64,000 bases of DNA from Actinomadura parmotrematis (lineage in GTDB: Bacteria > Actinomycetota > Actinomycetes > Streptosporangiales > Streptosporangiaceae): positions 346,989 through 410,988 of the forward strand of contig NZ_JAIBOA010000004.1 in assembly GCF_019458805.1 (NCBI RefSeq), read 5' to 3'. The notes under the pieces are model-generated. The model searched no databases. It was not told the origin of the DNA and saw only the letters and a list, made by a program, of their open reading frames with translations. The number at the start of each line of letters is the position of its first letter. Position 1 is the stretch's first letter. Shown one piece after another: positions 29,201 to 35,395 of the stretch. A program made the position numbers and the translations under genes.

Positions 29201-31238
29201 CCCGTTCGGCAACGTCACCGGACTCACCGGTTCCGTCAGCGGCGACCTCGGCTACCAGTCGGGCTGGACCGACGACACCACGGGCCAGGTCAACATGGCG
29301 GCCCGCTGGTACAACCCGAAGACGGGGCAGTTCCAGAACAAGGACACCGTCTCCCTGGACCCCGTCCCCGACTCCGCCCAGGCGAACCCACACGCCTACG
29401 TCGGCGACAACCCGCTGCTCGGCACCGACCCGACCGGCCACTGCTGGAGCGGCTTCGGGCTGATCTGCAAGGGCGCCAGCATGGTCAACAAGTACGTCGT
29501 CCAGCCGATCGTCCACGCCGCCGGCTCGACCTGGCAGGCGCTCACGCAGGGCACGTCCTGGCTGATCAAGCACACCGGCCGGGTGCTGTCGGCGCTCAGC
29601 CGGGGCATCAGCGCGGCCATCGCCTCGATGGAGCGGCAGATTCGGCTCATCGACCAAGAGATCCACGACATGTACGTCCAGGCGAGGCGGAAGGCGGCGC
29701 AGGCCAGAGCCGCGGCGAAACGTGCGGCCGCACGGGCGAAGGCGGCCGCCATCGATCGATATAACAAGCTCTACGAACTGGGCAAGTACGCCTATCACGC
29801 CACAGCGAAGGCGGTGCACACCAGCGCCACGTTCATCCAGCACCACGGCGCGGCCATCGCGTCCTTCGCCCTCTCCACCGCGACCTTCATGGGCTGCGAG
29901 GCCGCCCTCGGCGTCCTGACGATGGGCGTCGGCGCGGTCGCCGGAGCCGTCGGCTGCGGCATGCTCGCCGGCATGGTCGGCGCCGCCGTCGATCAGGGTG
30001 CCAAGTGCATGGACGGCCAGAAGGGCGCGTGCTCGGCGAAGTCCTTCGGCGAGTCGATGCTGATCGGCGGCCTCGGCGGCGCCGTGGGAGGCGCCCTGGG
30101 CGGCAGCCTCGGCGGCAAGCTCGCTGAGTCCGCGCTGGGCAGGATCCTGCCCAAACTCGCCACCGATGCCCTCGAAGGCGCCGCTATCGGCGGCCTGTCA
30201 GGTGCCGCGGAGGGCGGCATGAGCTACGGCCTGACCTGCGGCAAGCGCTCCGGGGGCTGCTCCTGGAGCGGCGCCGCGGGCGCCGCCGCCTCCGGCGCCG
30301 CGGCCGGCGCCGTCGGCGGCGCAGTGGGGGGCGCGATCGGCGGTCGTCTGTTCCGCGGCTGCAGAACTCACAGTTTCGCAGGGGCGACGCCGGTGCTGAT
30401 GGCGAACGGCAAGGCCAAGCCGATCAGCAAGGTCAAGGCCGGTGACAGGGTCGCGGCGTCCATGCCAGGCGGCCGCACGGAGACGCACACGGTGCAGCGC
30501 GTCATCATCACGAAGACCGATCGCGACTTCGTGGACCTCACGGTCAGCACGGCGCACCGGGGCCGCGGCCCGCCCAGCCGCCTGACGACCACCACGAACC
30601 ACCCCTTCTACGACATCACCCAGGCGGCCTTCACCAACGCAGCCGATCTGCACCCGGGCGACGAGCTCCAGCAGCCCGACGGCGGCACCGCGACCGTTCG
30701 GACGGTCCACCGCTACAACACCTCACAGGTCACCTACGACCTGACCATCAACGGCCTCCACACCTACTACGTCCTCGCCGGCCCCACCCCCCTCCTCGTC
30801 CACAACTGCGACGAGCCCAATTGCACATGCGCTGCCGACGCGGTGGACTGGGTGCCGGAGGGCGGTGACCTGCGCCTCCCCGCACCTCGGTATGGAATGA
30901 AGCCCAAGGACTACAATTATCAGTCCGGAGTGGCCGGTGCTCGATCAGATCTGGGCAGCGGGAGATCCCTGGCTCCTCAGCTTGAGATGCCCGGCATCGA
31001 CGGTGATCCGGTGACGGCCAAGTTTGATGGCCTCCAAGGCGATGAGATCATTGATCGCAAGAGCAACCCCATGTTCACCGCGAAAGCGGTCGATCAAGCC
31101 CGCAGGCAGGCGGCGACGGCGGCTTATCACGGTTTGCGACCGGTATGGGAATTGCCCACACCTGCGGCGATCGCAGCGGCAGGTAGATTCATGGCGAGTG
31201 CCGGTATCACCACGATTGAACTAAGGATGGCGCCTTGA
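20247..31238 (+). CDS. RHS/YD-repeat polymorphic toxin with LamG, Hint and nuclease-like tip
   Basis: From ATG 20247 the protein has 3663 residues. A helix at about 4-33 and a signal-like segment at about 70-88 (ending AMA) suggest export or wall attachment. Next come a DNRLRE-like domain (about 408-590), an FN3-like stretch (593-698), a DUF6531 start (about 711), two LamG domains (about 947-1188 and 1240-1468), YD repeats, a third LamG (about 1980-2198), more YD repeats and the RHS core ending DPTGHC (about 3065). A helical, Gly-rich linker leads to a Hint domain (about 3374-3522, ending LLVHN-C) and a C-terminal toxin. The toxin shows FDGLQGDEIIDRKS (D3599, D3603, K3605), fitting a Tox-REase-5-like nuclease fold. 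In place of the usual C-x-SF start, Hint reads GCRTHSF. Immunity is the next gene. Confidence 0.93.
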   Translation: MPSAQILGILIVLLGAGLAAALSGYVAGLLYRLSLWCRHGRGRPRRPAGRWRAGVLRNLRYSAAARRTAAVMTVVLALAMTEQPAMASEGLPEVSFAGVTGVLGWIAGKPSPHWGPLPVQRSGTAGGKTHAAPASATEARVGTGRKPGRGKGELGAYAPGSRKVPKGQSSKARVGYLPSTSRRDAAKSSATSDYFRNADGSTTRKLAQSPINYKDGHGDWRPIDTTVRQGTDRRWHEKANEVTVDFAQQASDPVLARIGGDGRELSYALQGAAPVTPSVSGSVVTYPGVLPSTDLSVWPTSTGMKESIVLRDANASNTWVFPLRLKGVKARRAADGSIELVDAAGTAKGRIPAAYAFDSKIDERSGEGASTHAVAYGLIQKDGAPALTVTLDDAWLHAPERVFPVTVDPSYDNVFTWTTTYAESGIDPGDHSMEQTIKIGSYDSGPHSAHAFLKFPRAGIDGSKATVSAAQLKLFDTWAPTCTAERFDVSAIDQDWSPSTVTAYPGPHYGAAIGTLTPSVPNACANTGGDRTKGDWLTVSLSTTTFNNWAAGQNDYGLALFAANTDALHWKQFNTAYTPTGGPYLFLTYTGAMLPQVYGQLPGNGQHADTLTPQLEAWGGKDPNLTTTLKYDFRVTDSDGNTVADSGLVTPKAPSSTATWQVPAGKLKWGRTYYWAAVAYDGTNYSPAPVMNALPIDVPQPEVTSGLAQNSERDFDPATGNYTSSATDADVSVVGPSLSVVRDYNSRDPRATGAFGTGWSSVFDAKATEWYTPAGTVRSVAVTYPDGSTVGFGKNSDGTFTPPQGRFVTFTSITGGYRLTDKNDTVYTFTQSLGTGSYGLTSVADASGRAVTFTRTSGQVTTMTSAAASRSLHVTWNTPAGATAAHVATVTTDPSTIDDSSTALTWAYTYNGDQLTQVCSPVDTAPNCTRYGYEGASPHYEQALDKGAVSFWPLAESTGTAAKSAVLANEGVDNGVYNNVTLGQAGPLAGGAATAAAFNGTTSQIALPDLHMGVSTGESVSLWFKSSQGPGVLLSYSDKEIAATNTAGGNYTPALYIGTDGKLKGTFWWDGETPGPISTTASVADGNWHHVVLSGGPTGQTMWLDNAKVGTAAGSSSFDFGYSPNSFIHHYLGTGYLGQTWPDQPHSSTTSTTTYGTYFKGAMADVALYDRPLVTADVADLYQTGKRATSLLSSVVRPSGKIHATVTYDPVTTTVKHVTDQNGGSWDLAAPTVAGSSQVYRAAVLGSQPTGYHRLGEAAGATAALNEVNSSPAAYSGVTLGTTGPFADATAATFNGTSSYVQMPAADQVKTSPGSVEMWFKVPAGNVAGGVLYGQQSDPLGPPTGNYVPALYIGTDGKLHGKFWDANGTKSPLLSAAKVNDGVWHHVALTAAAANQTMYLDGVAQGTLSATLTASTANYVYVGAGASGGNWTAHPTNTAGYFTGSISEVAFYRSQLSGEDVVRHFTAGRNSYGLAPTVTVNVTDPGGKKLVHQYDPGNGYRPVAEYDGLGNRTTYGYDSGGFLHTITDPNGNVQITGHDVRGNAVSRTTCQDQAADKCSTTYTSYLPDDTTAQLTPSPLNDLTAAVRDGRSSGASDDTYKTAYTYDAAGNTTGVTTPPVPGFPHGRTTRITYTDGTSVAAADTGYAPAGLPVRTVSPGGATTSIVYFRNGDVASVTDAAGKITKYTYDGLGRPLTSTEIADAHPLGLVTSHTYDGMGQDLTTTGPPITNRITGAVHTARTTSVYDADGQPTSQTIADLTGGDAPRTISTGYNQYGQATTATDALGKITETTYDAYGNKATDKSPSGITTAYGYDPNGQPTTQTLKGYTGDPGAPQSPKDLVESSRAYDPAGRLASLTDAMGNTTTYTYTDNDLPVTITRTDSTGGSPFVERSTEYDAAGNPVKQVTNNGATVTTAALDAADRVTGTTLDPGGLARTTTVTYTPDDQVARSTQSDPTGYAYSTAYTYDPMGRMTSRTLEGDTPGHPVAWWKLDQTSGGTVADVSGTGNSATVGGGVTWADQAAVLPGTAGQDIATNGPVLDTSQNFTVSAWVKLAATSATAFQTVLSQDGAHDSGFYLQYDGPDNKWAFSRVTADTDADPAGVRALSTTDTPAAGTWTQLVGAFNAADGTMTLYVNGTAQGTATDPTPYNATGPLVVGRGQYKSAAADLLTGSVANVQVYDRLLTGAEVAGLYGKGRTGGTVHSYQTATTSWLLDQRGMPTQMTDPQSRITRYTYDEAGRLAITTAPTVNAETGGGTPVSTHPVSMSGYDTFGETTETEDPNGDTTTVAYDAGGHESGTTLPGYTPAGGGAPVTATTHRTYDDDGNVSDVTDPLGKTTHYEYDQFGDVSAVTDPAGGVTRTVYDANGEPLSVTTPTGAKTQKTYDHLGRVLTSTVLDRYPTPTAAISRYAYTASADDPGGTWPSSTTTPDGATTSYAYDKAGESTQVTDPAGGVTQYRYDPLGRRTKTIADDGTATRATLNQYGLATKTERLDTDGSVLSSTSATYDTMGRLRSSTDARGHTTTLTLDALGDITAEVQPVDADHSITTTFGYDAAGNRTRYTDGRGNNWIYGYTSWNLPESVLEPATALYSGAADRTTTTAYDAGGRSVRTTLPGGVTVSTAYDDLGRITGQSGGGADAPTADRSFTYDHDGRMLTAGTAEAGSAAATDETFTYNDRGLLLTASGAAGSSTFAYNNDGLVTSRTDAAGTTGYTYDGADRLSTLTDPATGTTLTYGYDDLSQLTGVTYGTGGNTRAYTYDHQHRLTGDTLKSAAGATIASIAYGYDENGNETAKSTTGFGGAVQNTYSYDWANRLTSWNNGTATTGYEYDDSGNRTRVGADVYTYDARDQLTSDGTVTYSYTARGTLSGQSAASGTLTATSDAYGQQIEQSAAAGSQTYDHDALGRVLKATTSTGGTGRAFSYSGAGTTLASDGSATYTWTPSDSLVGIGAPNGGTGGVLAYLDQHSDVVGDFTATGGALVGAKTYDPFGNVTGLTGSVSGDLGYQSGWTDDTTGQVNMAARWYNPKTGQFQNKDTVSLDPVPDSAQANPHAYVGDNPLLGTDPTGHCWSGFGLICKGASMVNKYVVQPIVHAAGSTWQALTQGTSWLIKHTGRVLSALSRGISAAIASMERQIRLIDQEIHDMYVQARRKAAQARAAAKRAAARAKAAAIDRYNKLYELGKYAYHATAKAVHTSATFIQHHGAAIASFALSTATFMGCEAALGVLTMGVGAVAGAVGCGMLAGMVGAAVDQGAKCMDGQKGACSAKSFGESMLIGGLGGAVGGALGGSLGGKLAESALGRILPKLATDALEGAAIGGLSGAAEGGMSYGLTCGKRSGGCSWSGAAGAAASGAAAGAVGGAVGGAIGGRLFRGCRTHSFAGATPVLMANGKAKPISKVKAGDRVAASMPGGRTETHTVQRVIITKTDRDFVDLTVSTAHRGRGPPSRLTTTTNHPFYDITQAAFTNAADLHPGDELQQPDGGTATVRTVHRYNTSQVTYDLTINGLHTYYVLAGPTPLLVHNCDEPNCTCAADAVDWVPEGGDLRLPAPRYGMKPKDYNYQSGVAGARSDLGSGRSLAPQLEMPGIDGDPVTAKFDGLQGDEIIDRKSNPMFTAKAVDQARRQAATAAYHGLRPVWELPTPAAIAAAGRFMASAGITTIELRMAP
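30580..30781 (+). repeat. 202-bp exact direct repeat in Hint, copy in the RHS gene
   Basis: Identical base for base to 31806-32007 (offset 1226). It covers most of the C-terminal half of Hint, directly before the variable toxin tip. Identity stops abruptly one base into the codon after the Ala of VLA. Such perfect identity next to diverged sequence implies recent recombination or gene conversion. Confidence 0.95.
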
Positions 31239-31489
31239 TGGACGCACGGCCGCTGGTGCGCGCGATAGTGGGAGCCCTGCTATTGCTGGAGAATTCGCCT
31301 TCGGATGAACTGGATCCCGATGTTGCGGTTCGGGGCATGGAGCACATCGCACAGGAACTACTCCAGCTTTCCATTGAGGACAGAAGGGAATTTTCCGCTC
31401 TTCTCGAAGAAGAGGCGGTCCGATCCGAAGATCCGCATTATGCAGAATTTTTGAGGGCACTTCCGTTCATGGTGGGCATGGCCGAATGA
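31238..31489 (+). CDS. Probable immunity protein for the RHS nuclease tip
   Basis: ATG 31238 overlaps the RHS stop by one base (TGATG), so the pair is tightly coupled. The 83-residue acidic, helical protein reads MDARPLVRAIVGALLLLENS, then HIAQELLQLSIEDRREFSALLEEEAVRSEDPHYAEFLRALPFMVGM. Small acidic proteins directly after a polymorphic toxin are its immunity partners by the known logic of these loci. No named immunity family is recognised. Specific neutralisation of this tip is inferred from position and size. Confidence 0.75.
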   Translation: MDARPLVRAIVGALLLLENSPSDELDPDVAVRGMEHIAQELLQLSIEDRREFSALLEEEAVRSEDPHYAEFLRALPFMVGMAE

Positions 31490-31597
31490 CCGTAAGGCGG
31501 TTTTTCTACATGGCTTCTGGGCCTGGCGATCGACCAGTAGATCGTTTGCCGACACGGATATGCCGCTGTAGAGAGGCGCGTCAGTTGCCGTAAAGAT

Positions 31598-32479
31598 ATG
31601 GTGTCCGCTCCCGGTGGGGTGCGGCCAGGAAGACGCGCTCGTCAAACTCTTCGGCGGGTCAAAGCCGGTGGCAAGGTCGTCGCGTCCATGCCGGGCGGCC
31701 GCACCGAGAAGCACAAGGTGCAGCGCCTCATCGTCACCAAGGCCGGCCACGACTTCGTGGACCTGACCGTCAGCACGGCGTATAGGGGGCGCGGTCCGCC
31801 GAGCTGCCTGACGACCACCACGAACCACCCCTTCTACGACATCACCCAGGCGGCCTTCACCAACGCAGCCGATCTGCACCCGGGCGACGAGCTCCAGCAG
31901 CCCGACGGCGGCACCGCGACCGTTCGGACGGTCCACCGCTACAACACCTCACAGGTCACCTACGACCTGACCATCAACGGCCTCCACACCTACTACGTCC
32001 TCGCCGGTAACACCCCGGTCCTCGTCCACAATGACAACCTTCCTTGTTCTCATCCCATCCATGCTCTGGGAGAATCGGGAAGAGCGAGTTATCGCCAGCT
32101 TGGATCAGCGCTGAACGAAGTCACTGGGCGTAGTGCCGTCGACCTCGGCGATCTGGTCACCCCGGCACAACGTGCCGCAGTGCTGGAGAAGCCGTTCCTG
32201 AAGCGAGTATTCTACGGTTCGGTGGTGGAAAGTGCCGTGGCCGGGCATCCCGGTGTCGTGGCCGATGGAAACATCACGCATATGGGTAACGCTATGCCCG
32301 GACAGGCGGTCCCCGACTTTGAGATCAGGGCCAATGGGCGAACTTTTAGTGTGGACATCACTGGTCCCAGTGAAGGGTCGTGGCGAGACCATTGGAGCAG
32401 GCCGTACATCACGAGCCCCTTCCAGATCATGACTTATGGCCATCCCAGCGACGATTATCTCGATGACATGTTCCGCTGA
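31598..32479 (+). CDS. Orphan toxin cassette: truncated Hint plus a different nuclease-like tip
   Basis: The open frame of 293 residues starts at ATG 31598, but homology to the RHS gene begins only near 31659 (VKAGGKVVASMPGGRTEKHKVQR). The first part of Hint and all RHS repeats are missing, so this looks like a silent donor cassette and not a secreted protein. Hint ends TPVLVHNDN. The tip (about residues 147-293) reads HALGESGRASYRQLGSALNEVTGR, PGQAVPDFEIRANGRTFSVDITGPSEGSWRDHWSRPYI and ends MTYGHPSDDYLDDMFR. PDFE and VDITGP with a following H..R.Y resemble REase-fold tips with a DIT(T/G) motif. The tip is unrelated to the active one. An RBS and immunity gene follow. Confidence 0.8.
   Translation: MVSAPGGVRPGRRARQTLRRVKAGGKVVASMPGGRTEKHKVQRLIVTKAGHDFVDLTVSTAYRGRGPPSCLTTTTNHPFYDITQAAFTNAADLHPGDELQQPDGGTATVRTVHRYNTSQVTYDLTINGLHTYYVLAGNTPVLVHNDNLPCSHPIHALGESGRASYRQLGSALNEVTGRSAVDLGDLVTPAQRAAVLEKPFLKRVFYGSVVESAVAGHPGVVADGNITHMGNAMPGQAVPDFEIRANGRTFSVDITGPSEGSWRDHWSRPYITSPFQIMTYGHPSDDYLDDMFR
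31806..32007 (+). repeat. 202-bp exact direct repeat in Hint, orphan-cassette copy
   Basis: Perfect match to 30580-30781. Recombination between the two copies would delete the first tip and its immunity gene and fuse the second tip in frame to the RHS protein: the offset of 1226 changes frame number, but both Hint copies are read in the same codon phase within their own genes. Confidence 0.95.
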
Positions 32480-32511
32480 TCGGGTACTTTTCTGAAAGGA
32501 GTTCGATAGCT

Positions 32512-33174
32512 GTGCGCATTGAGGGACGGGAATTTCTGGGCGTCAAAATCGTGGGTTCAATGCACTGCTATGAAAACGTTGAGATCGTAAACAGTAAGCT
32601 AATTTCCTGTGCGCTGGCTCAGTTCGACGACCCGGAATACCGCTTGACGGTACGCGGCGCCTCCGTGAGAGAGTGCATGGTTTCAGGGGGAAGTATACAG
32701 GGGGTCCATGTCGAAGACAGTCTGATCGAGAATGTGAACGGAGGATCGGTTTTCTATGCCCATGGCTGCGTATTCGATCGCGTGGTTATCAGAGGAGCCA
32801 TTGGGGCGATCATGGCTATTATGCCAAATTCATCCCTCGCGGCCCGCGATCTTCATGTAGCGCGCATGATAGAGCTGTATCGGCAGGTAGAATGGGCCCT
32901 CGACATCAGTGCGGCGGAGTTCGTCGACGTAGACCTCTGTGGAGTGCCAGGGCATTTGGTGAAAATTGATCCGGAAACACAGATAATTCTCCATCGAGAC
33001 AGGTTCGATAATATTTCCGTTCATGACCTCCCACCTCTTGTTCAGGTATGGTTGGGGCGTTTCAGGGCAACGCCGTTCGATTCGATAGTGGCCGTTGCAC
33101 CGAAGCTTTCGGAAAATTTCCTGCGCTACCTGGACGGTATTCGATGGCTGCGTGATAATGGGCTCGGCATTTAA
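32512..33174 (+). CDS. Probable immunity protein of the orphan cassette
   Basis: GTG 32512 has a clear GAAAGGAG (32494-32501). The 220-residue product shows short strand-turn periods (CYENVEIVNSKLISCALAQ, LTVRGASVRECMVSGGSIQGVHVEDSLIENV, HGCVFDRVVIRGAIG), like a beta-solenoid, followed by a helical/strand C-terminal region (WALDISAAEFVDVDLCGVPGHLVKI...FLRYLDGIRWLRDN). It lies 32 bases after the orphan tip in the same direction, the standard place for immunity. Codon use is less GC-biased than in the chromosome around it, a sign of transfer. The family is not recognised. Confidence 0.7.
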   Translation: MRIEGREFLGVKIVGSMHCYENVEIVNSKLISCALAQFDDPEYRLTVRGASVRECMVSGGSIQGVHVEDSLIENVNGGSVFYAHGCVFDRVVIRGAIGAIMAIMPNSSLAARDLHVARMIELYRQVEWALDISAAEFVDVDLCGVPGHLVKIDPETQIILHRDRFDNISVHDLPPLVQVWLGRFRATPFDSIVAVAPKLSENFLRYLDGIRWLRDNGLGI

Positions 33175-33285
33175 TAAGAAACCTTGACTACAGTGATCGT
33201 TCTTGCGGCTTTTGGAATCGTGTGGTCCGGCTTCGGGGCGTGTCCCACATGGTTCATCGGTGATCGGCCGGTATAACGTCGGACT

Positions 33286-33411
33286 GTGGTGTTGCCAGAT
33301 CTTGCGCACCGGTTGATTCTGGATGGATGTGGGAGATCGCCGAGCTCTTGACCCCGGGGTTCTCATCGTGGCCACAGTGTGGTGGTGCCGCGTCGCTGGA
33401 CGAGCGGCTGG
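33286..33411 (+). mobile_element. IS5-type transposase N-terminal remnant
   Basis: The frame from GTG 33286 reads VVLPDLAHRLILD. After a frameshift near 33325-33330 it continues in another frame as WEIAELLTPGFSSWPQCGGAASLDERLAV. Together this matches the usual N-terminus of IS5-family transposases (LWEIxxPLxPxF...RPQGGG.AP.DERAVFTAVV). The element is cut within this segment and joined to Hint-derived sequence. No right end is visible, so it is a dead fragment. Confidence 0.7.
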
Positions 33412-33601
33412 CAGTCGCCGCGAACCATTTCTTCTACGACATCACCAGGCATCCTTTGTCAACGCCGCCGGCCTCCGCCAGGGCGACGAACTCCAGCAGC
33501 CCGACGGTGGTACCGCGACCGTTCGGACGGTCCACCGCTACGACACCTCACAGGTCACCTACGAGCTGACCATCAACGGCCTCCACACCTACTACGTTTA
33601 G
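33412..33601 (+). pseudogene. Third, decayed Hint fragment
   Basis: The stretch from about 33417 (NHFFYDIT) to TYYV at 33598 is a diverged copy of the Hint C-terminal half found at 30598-30773 and 31824-31999. One C is missing in the 'ATCACCCAGG' region (near 33442-33450), which shifts the frame from NHFFYDIT to FVNAAGLRQGDELQQPDGGTATV. A stop codon follows YYV at 33599-33601, before the conserved VHN end. It cannot splice or present a tip. Confidence 0.8.
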
Positions 33602-33821
33602 AAAGCTGAAAGAACTGGCCGGTGAGCTTGGGTATGTTCGCGTCTATGAAACTGATCTGACCCCTCAGGTGCATACCGATGTTGAACAAATATCGTTCAA
33701 TGCAATCGACGAGAACGAGTATGAGGCTGACGGAATAATCGCATCATCAAGGCCCGCTTGCGGAATTCGTCGACAGGACTGTGCGGGGCGGGCGAACGGC
33801 TATTCTGGAATTCAGTTGTAG
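33597..33821 (+). pseudogene. Probable toxin-tip remnant without start
   Basis: One frame is open for 74 codons straight after the Hint remnant. It reads KLKELAGELGYVRVYETDLTPQVHTDVEQISF, then NAIDENEYEADGIIASSRP, and ends SGIQL. There is no start codon or RBS at its head, and it is out of phase with the Hint fragment. Its composition is protein-like and different from the GC-rich surroundings. Position suggests what is left of a third toxin tip or an immunity fragment. No family is recognised. Confidence 0.4.
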
Positions 33822-33898
33822 GATAGGAGTCGACGCGCCCGTGCAATGTGGCCGCTGTATCGGCGCGGTAAGCGGCCGTTGTGGACAAGGAGTGTCAG

Positions 33899-34120
33899 AT
33901 GGAATTCTGGAGTCAATGCGGGGCGGAACTCATTGCTTCGGTATTCGAGTACCGCGCCAGAAATCCCCTTGTATGGTCGCTCGATGCCAACTGTGTGGAA
34001 AATTTTCTCGATCGGTGTGATCGGCTACCGGAAGAGACGGCGAGACCGGCCGTCGGGCCTTTTATGATGACATTTGTGCGCCTTTTTTTAAACCCTTTCC
34101 AGGGGTGTCTCCGTGGATGA
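33899..34120 (+). CDS. Small protein, possible immunity gene of the decayed cassette
   Basis: ATG 33899 follows AAGGAG (33887-33892) at six bases. The 73-residue product reads MEFWSQCGAELIASVFEYRARN, PLVWSLDANCVENFLDRCDRLPEE, then FMMTFVRLFLNPFQGCLRG. It contains a T7 run (34083-34089) near its end, a slippage-prone spot, and overlaps the next small frame by 8 bases. The two may be halves of one gene broken by a frameshift, or two coupled genes. It follows a Hint/toxin remnant, so an immunity role is inferred from position only. Confidence 0.45.
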   Translation: MEFWSQCGAELIASVFEYRARNPLVWSLDANCVENFLDRCDRLPEETARPAVGPFMMTFVRLFLNPFQGCLRG

Positions 34121-34271
34121 CGTGATGGAGATTCTCTGCTCATGCTATGAGTCGGTCCTGATGGCGCATCTCACCGGTCGGATCACTCTCGAAGATGGGC
34201 GGAACAGTATTCGATGCGTTCGGCACATCGACAGACGGGTCAAGATGATAATGGATATCTTGCGGTCTTGA
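34113..34271 (+). CDS. Small protein overlapping the preceding gene
   Basis: GTG 34113 (or ATG 34125) is preceded by AGGGG at 34101-34105. The 52-residue helical product reads VDDVMEILCSCYESVLMAHLTGRITLEDG, then IRCVRHIDRRVKMIMDILRS. It may be the C-terminal half of the previous gene after a frameshift. No family is recognised. Confidence 0.35.
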   Translation: MDDVMEILCSCYESVLMAHLTGRITLEDGRNSIRCVRHIDRRVKMIMDILRS

Positions 34272-34655
34272 ATTATTGATTTCGTCGTGTCGTCCTGGAT
34301 TTCCCATGGCGGCGGTGGCCGAAAGGAAAGGCGGGCCATTCTTCATTGGGGCAGGTTCGACGATATCACCGTTGTCGGGGTCTTATGGCCCGGATTTCGT
34401 GTGGGAGTCGCCGATGGAAACTTTTCCGTTCGTTCGGCCGCATTCTCCGGTGCCTGGGCGAGGGGGGTGGCTTTGGAGGAATCGCCATCGGCTTGGCCTT
34501 GCCTTTCAAAGGGCCGGCGACGCTGGCTCGGCGCCCTGGTAGGCCAGGACGATGGGGCGCGGGCGGCCAGTGCGCGGGCAACACCACGGATCCGCGCGGC
34601 CTTCAGGTCATGGAACGAGCCGGGGAACACCCCCTACAGCAGACGATTCGGGGCA
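34272..34655. other. 384-bp gap, no supported gene
   Basis: Three frames are partly open, but none gives a sequence with a recognisable domain or a placed RBS. It separates the decayed toxin cassette from a broken DUF6193 gene and may be degraded coding sequence. Confidence 0.5.
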
Positions 34656-35377
34656 GTGAACGGTTCTGTGGACGTCATCGATCGTTCGATGGATTCTTAC
34701 GGCAGGGTGCGAACGGAGTTCTATCCGGATGTCGTGGCGGCCGGCGGCCTTGCGGCGGCTTTTCGGGTGCGGGCCGCTGCTCTGGGTTCGCCGTTGGGTG
34801 GATCCGATGCGGTTGCGTCGTCGGCCGGAGTGGCGTCGATGAGGATCGCCGCCGGGAACGGGATCGTCTCTGTCGCATTGGTCATCGAGTGTCGCTCCTT
34901 CTCCGTCTCCGTCAGCGCGGGGCGGATTCAGGCGGCCACGGGAACGACGTCCGACCTCGATGAGGTCGTGGCGATGGCCGATGCGTGGAGGACGGGCGGT
35001 CGCTCGATGAGTTCGCGCGGCGCTTTCCCTTCATGAAGGTCTCGAAGCTCGCCCGCGTGCTGGAAAGCGATGATCCGGTGCGGGCGCAGTGGGACTGGCT
35101 GCTCCACGATCCGGTCTTCTCCGGCGGGCGGGAACTGCTTGAAGCGGCGTGCTCGGTCCCGGTGATGGGATCGCTCTTCCCCGATCTGAGCCACTCGGTG
35201 CTGAAACTGACCGTCTCCTGGGGCAGCCGGGAGCCGTGGGTGGACATCGCGTTCGTGCGTGGGGTCTGGCGTGTACGGGCAGAGGCGTTCGAGTGCTCGT
35301 ACCGCGAGCTCTCCGAGGCGTTGGTGGAAGCCGTACGTGCCTGGAGCGCGAGCGCAGCGAACGGCCCGGACTCGTGA
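34656..35377 (+). pseudogene. DUF6193-like gene interrupted by a frameshift
   Basis: From GTG 34656 the frame reads VNGSVDVIDRSMDSYGRVRTEFYPDVVAAGGLAAAFRVRAAAL, then MRIAAGNGIVSVALVIECRSFSVSVSAG and DLDEVVAMADAWRTGG. At about 34990-35005 the sense continues in another frame: RSLDEFARRFPFMKVSKLARVLES, WDWLLHDPVFSGGRELLEAACSVPVMGSLFPDLSHSVLKLTVSWG, WRVRAEAFECSYRELSEALVEAVRAW. The W..LL......LL.AA...P....LFP..SH..L pattern is DUF6193. A single missing base explains the break; sequencing error is possible. These proteins often occur in toxin/secondary-metabolite islands. GTG 34985 could still express the C-terminal 130 residues. Confidence 0.65.
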
Positions 35378-35395
35378 TCTGCGTCGAAGCCGGTG

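Noticed and set aside
34272..34655. Possible extension of the DUF6193 frame upstream to 34287
   Set aside because: The translation lacks family likeness and competes with two other open frames; GTG 34656 is where protein-like sequence begins.
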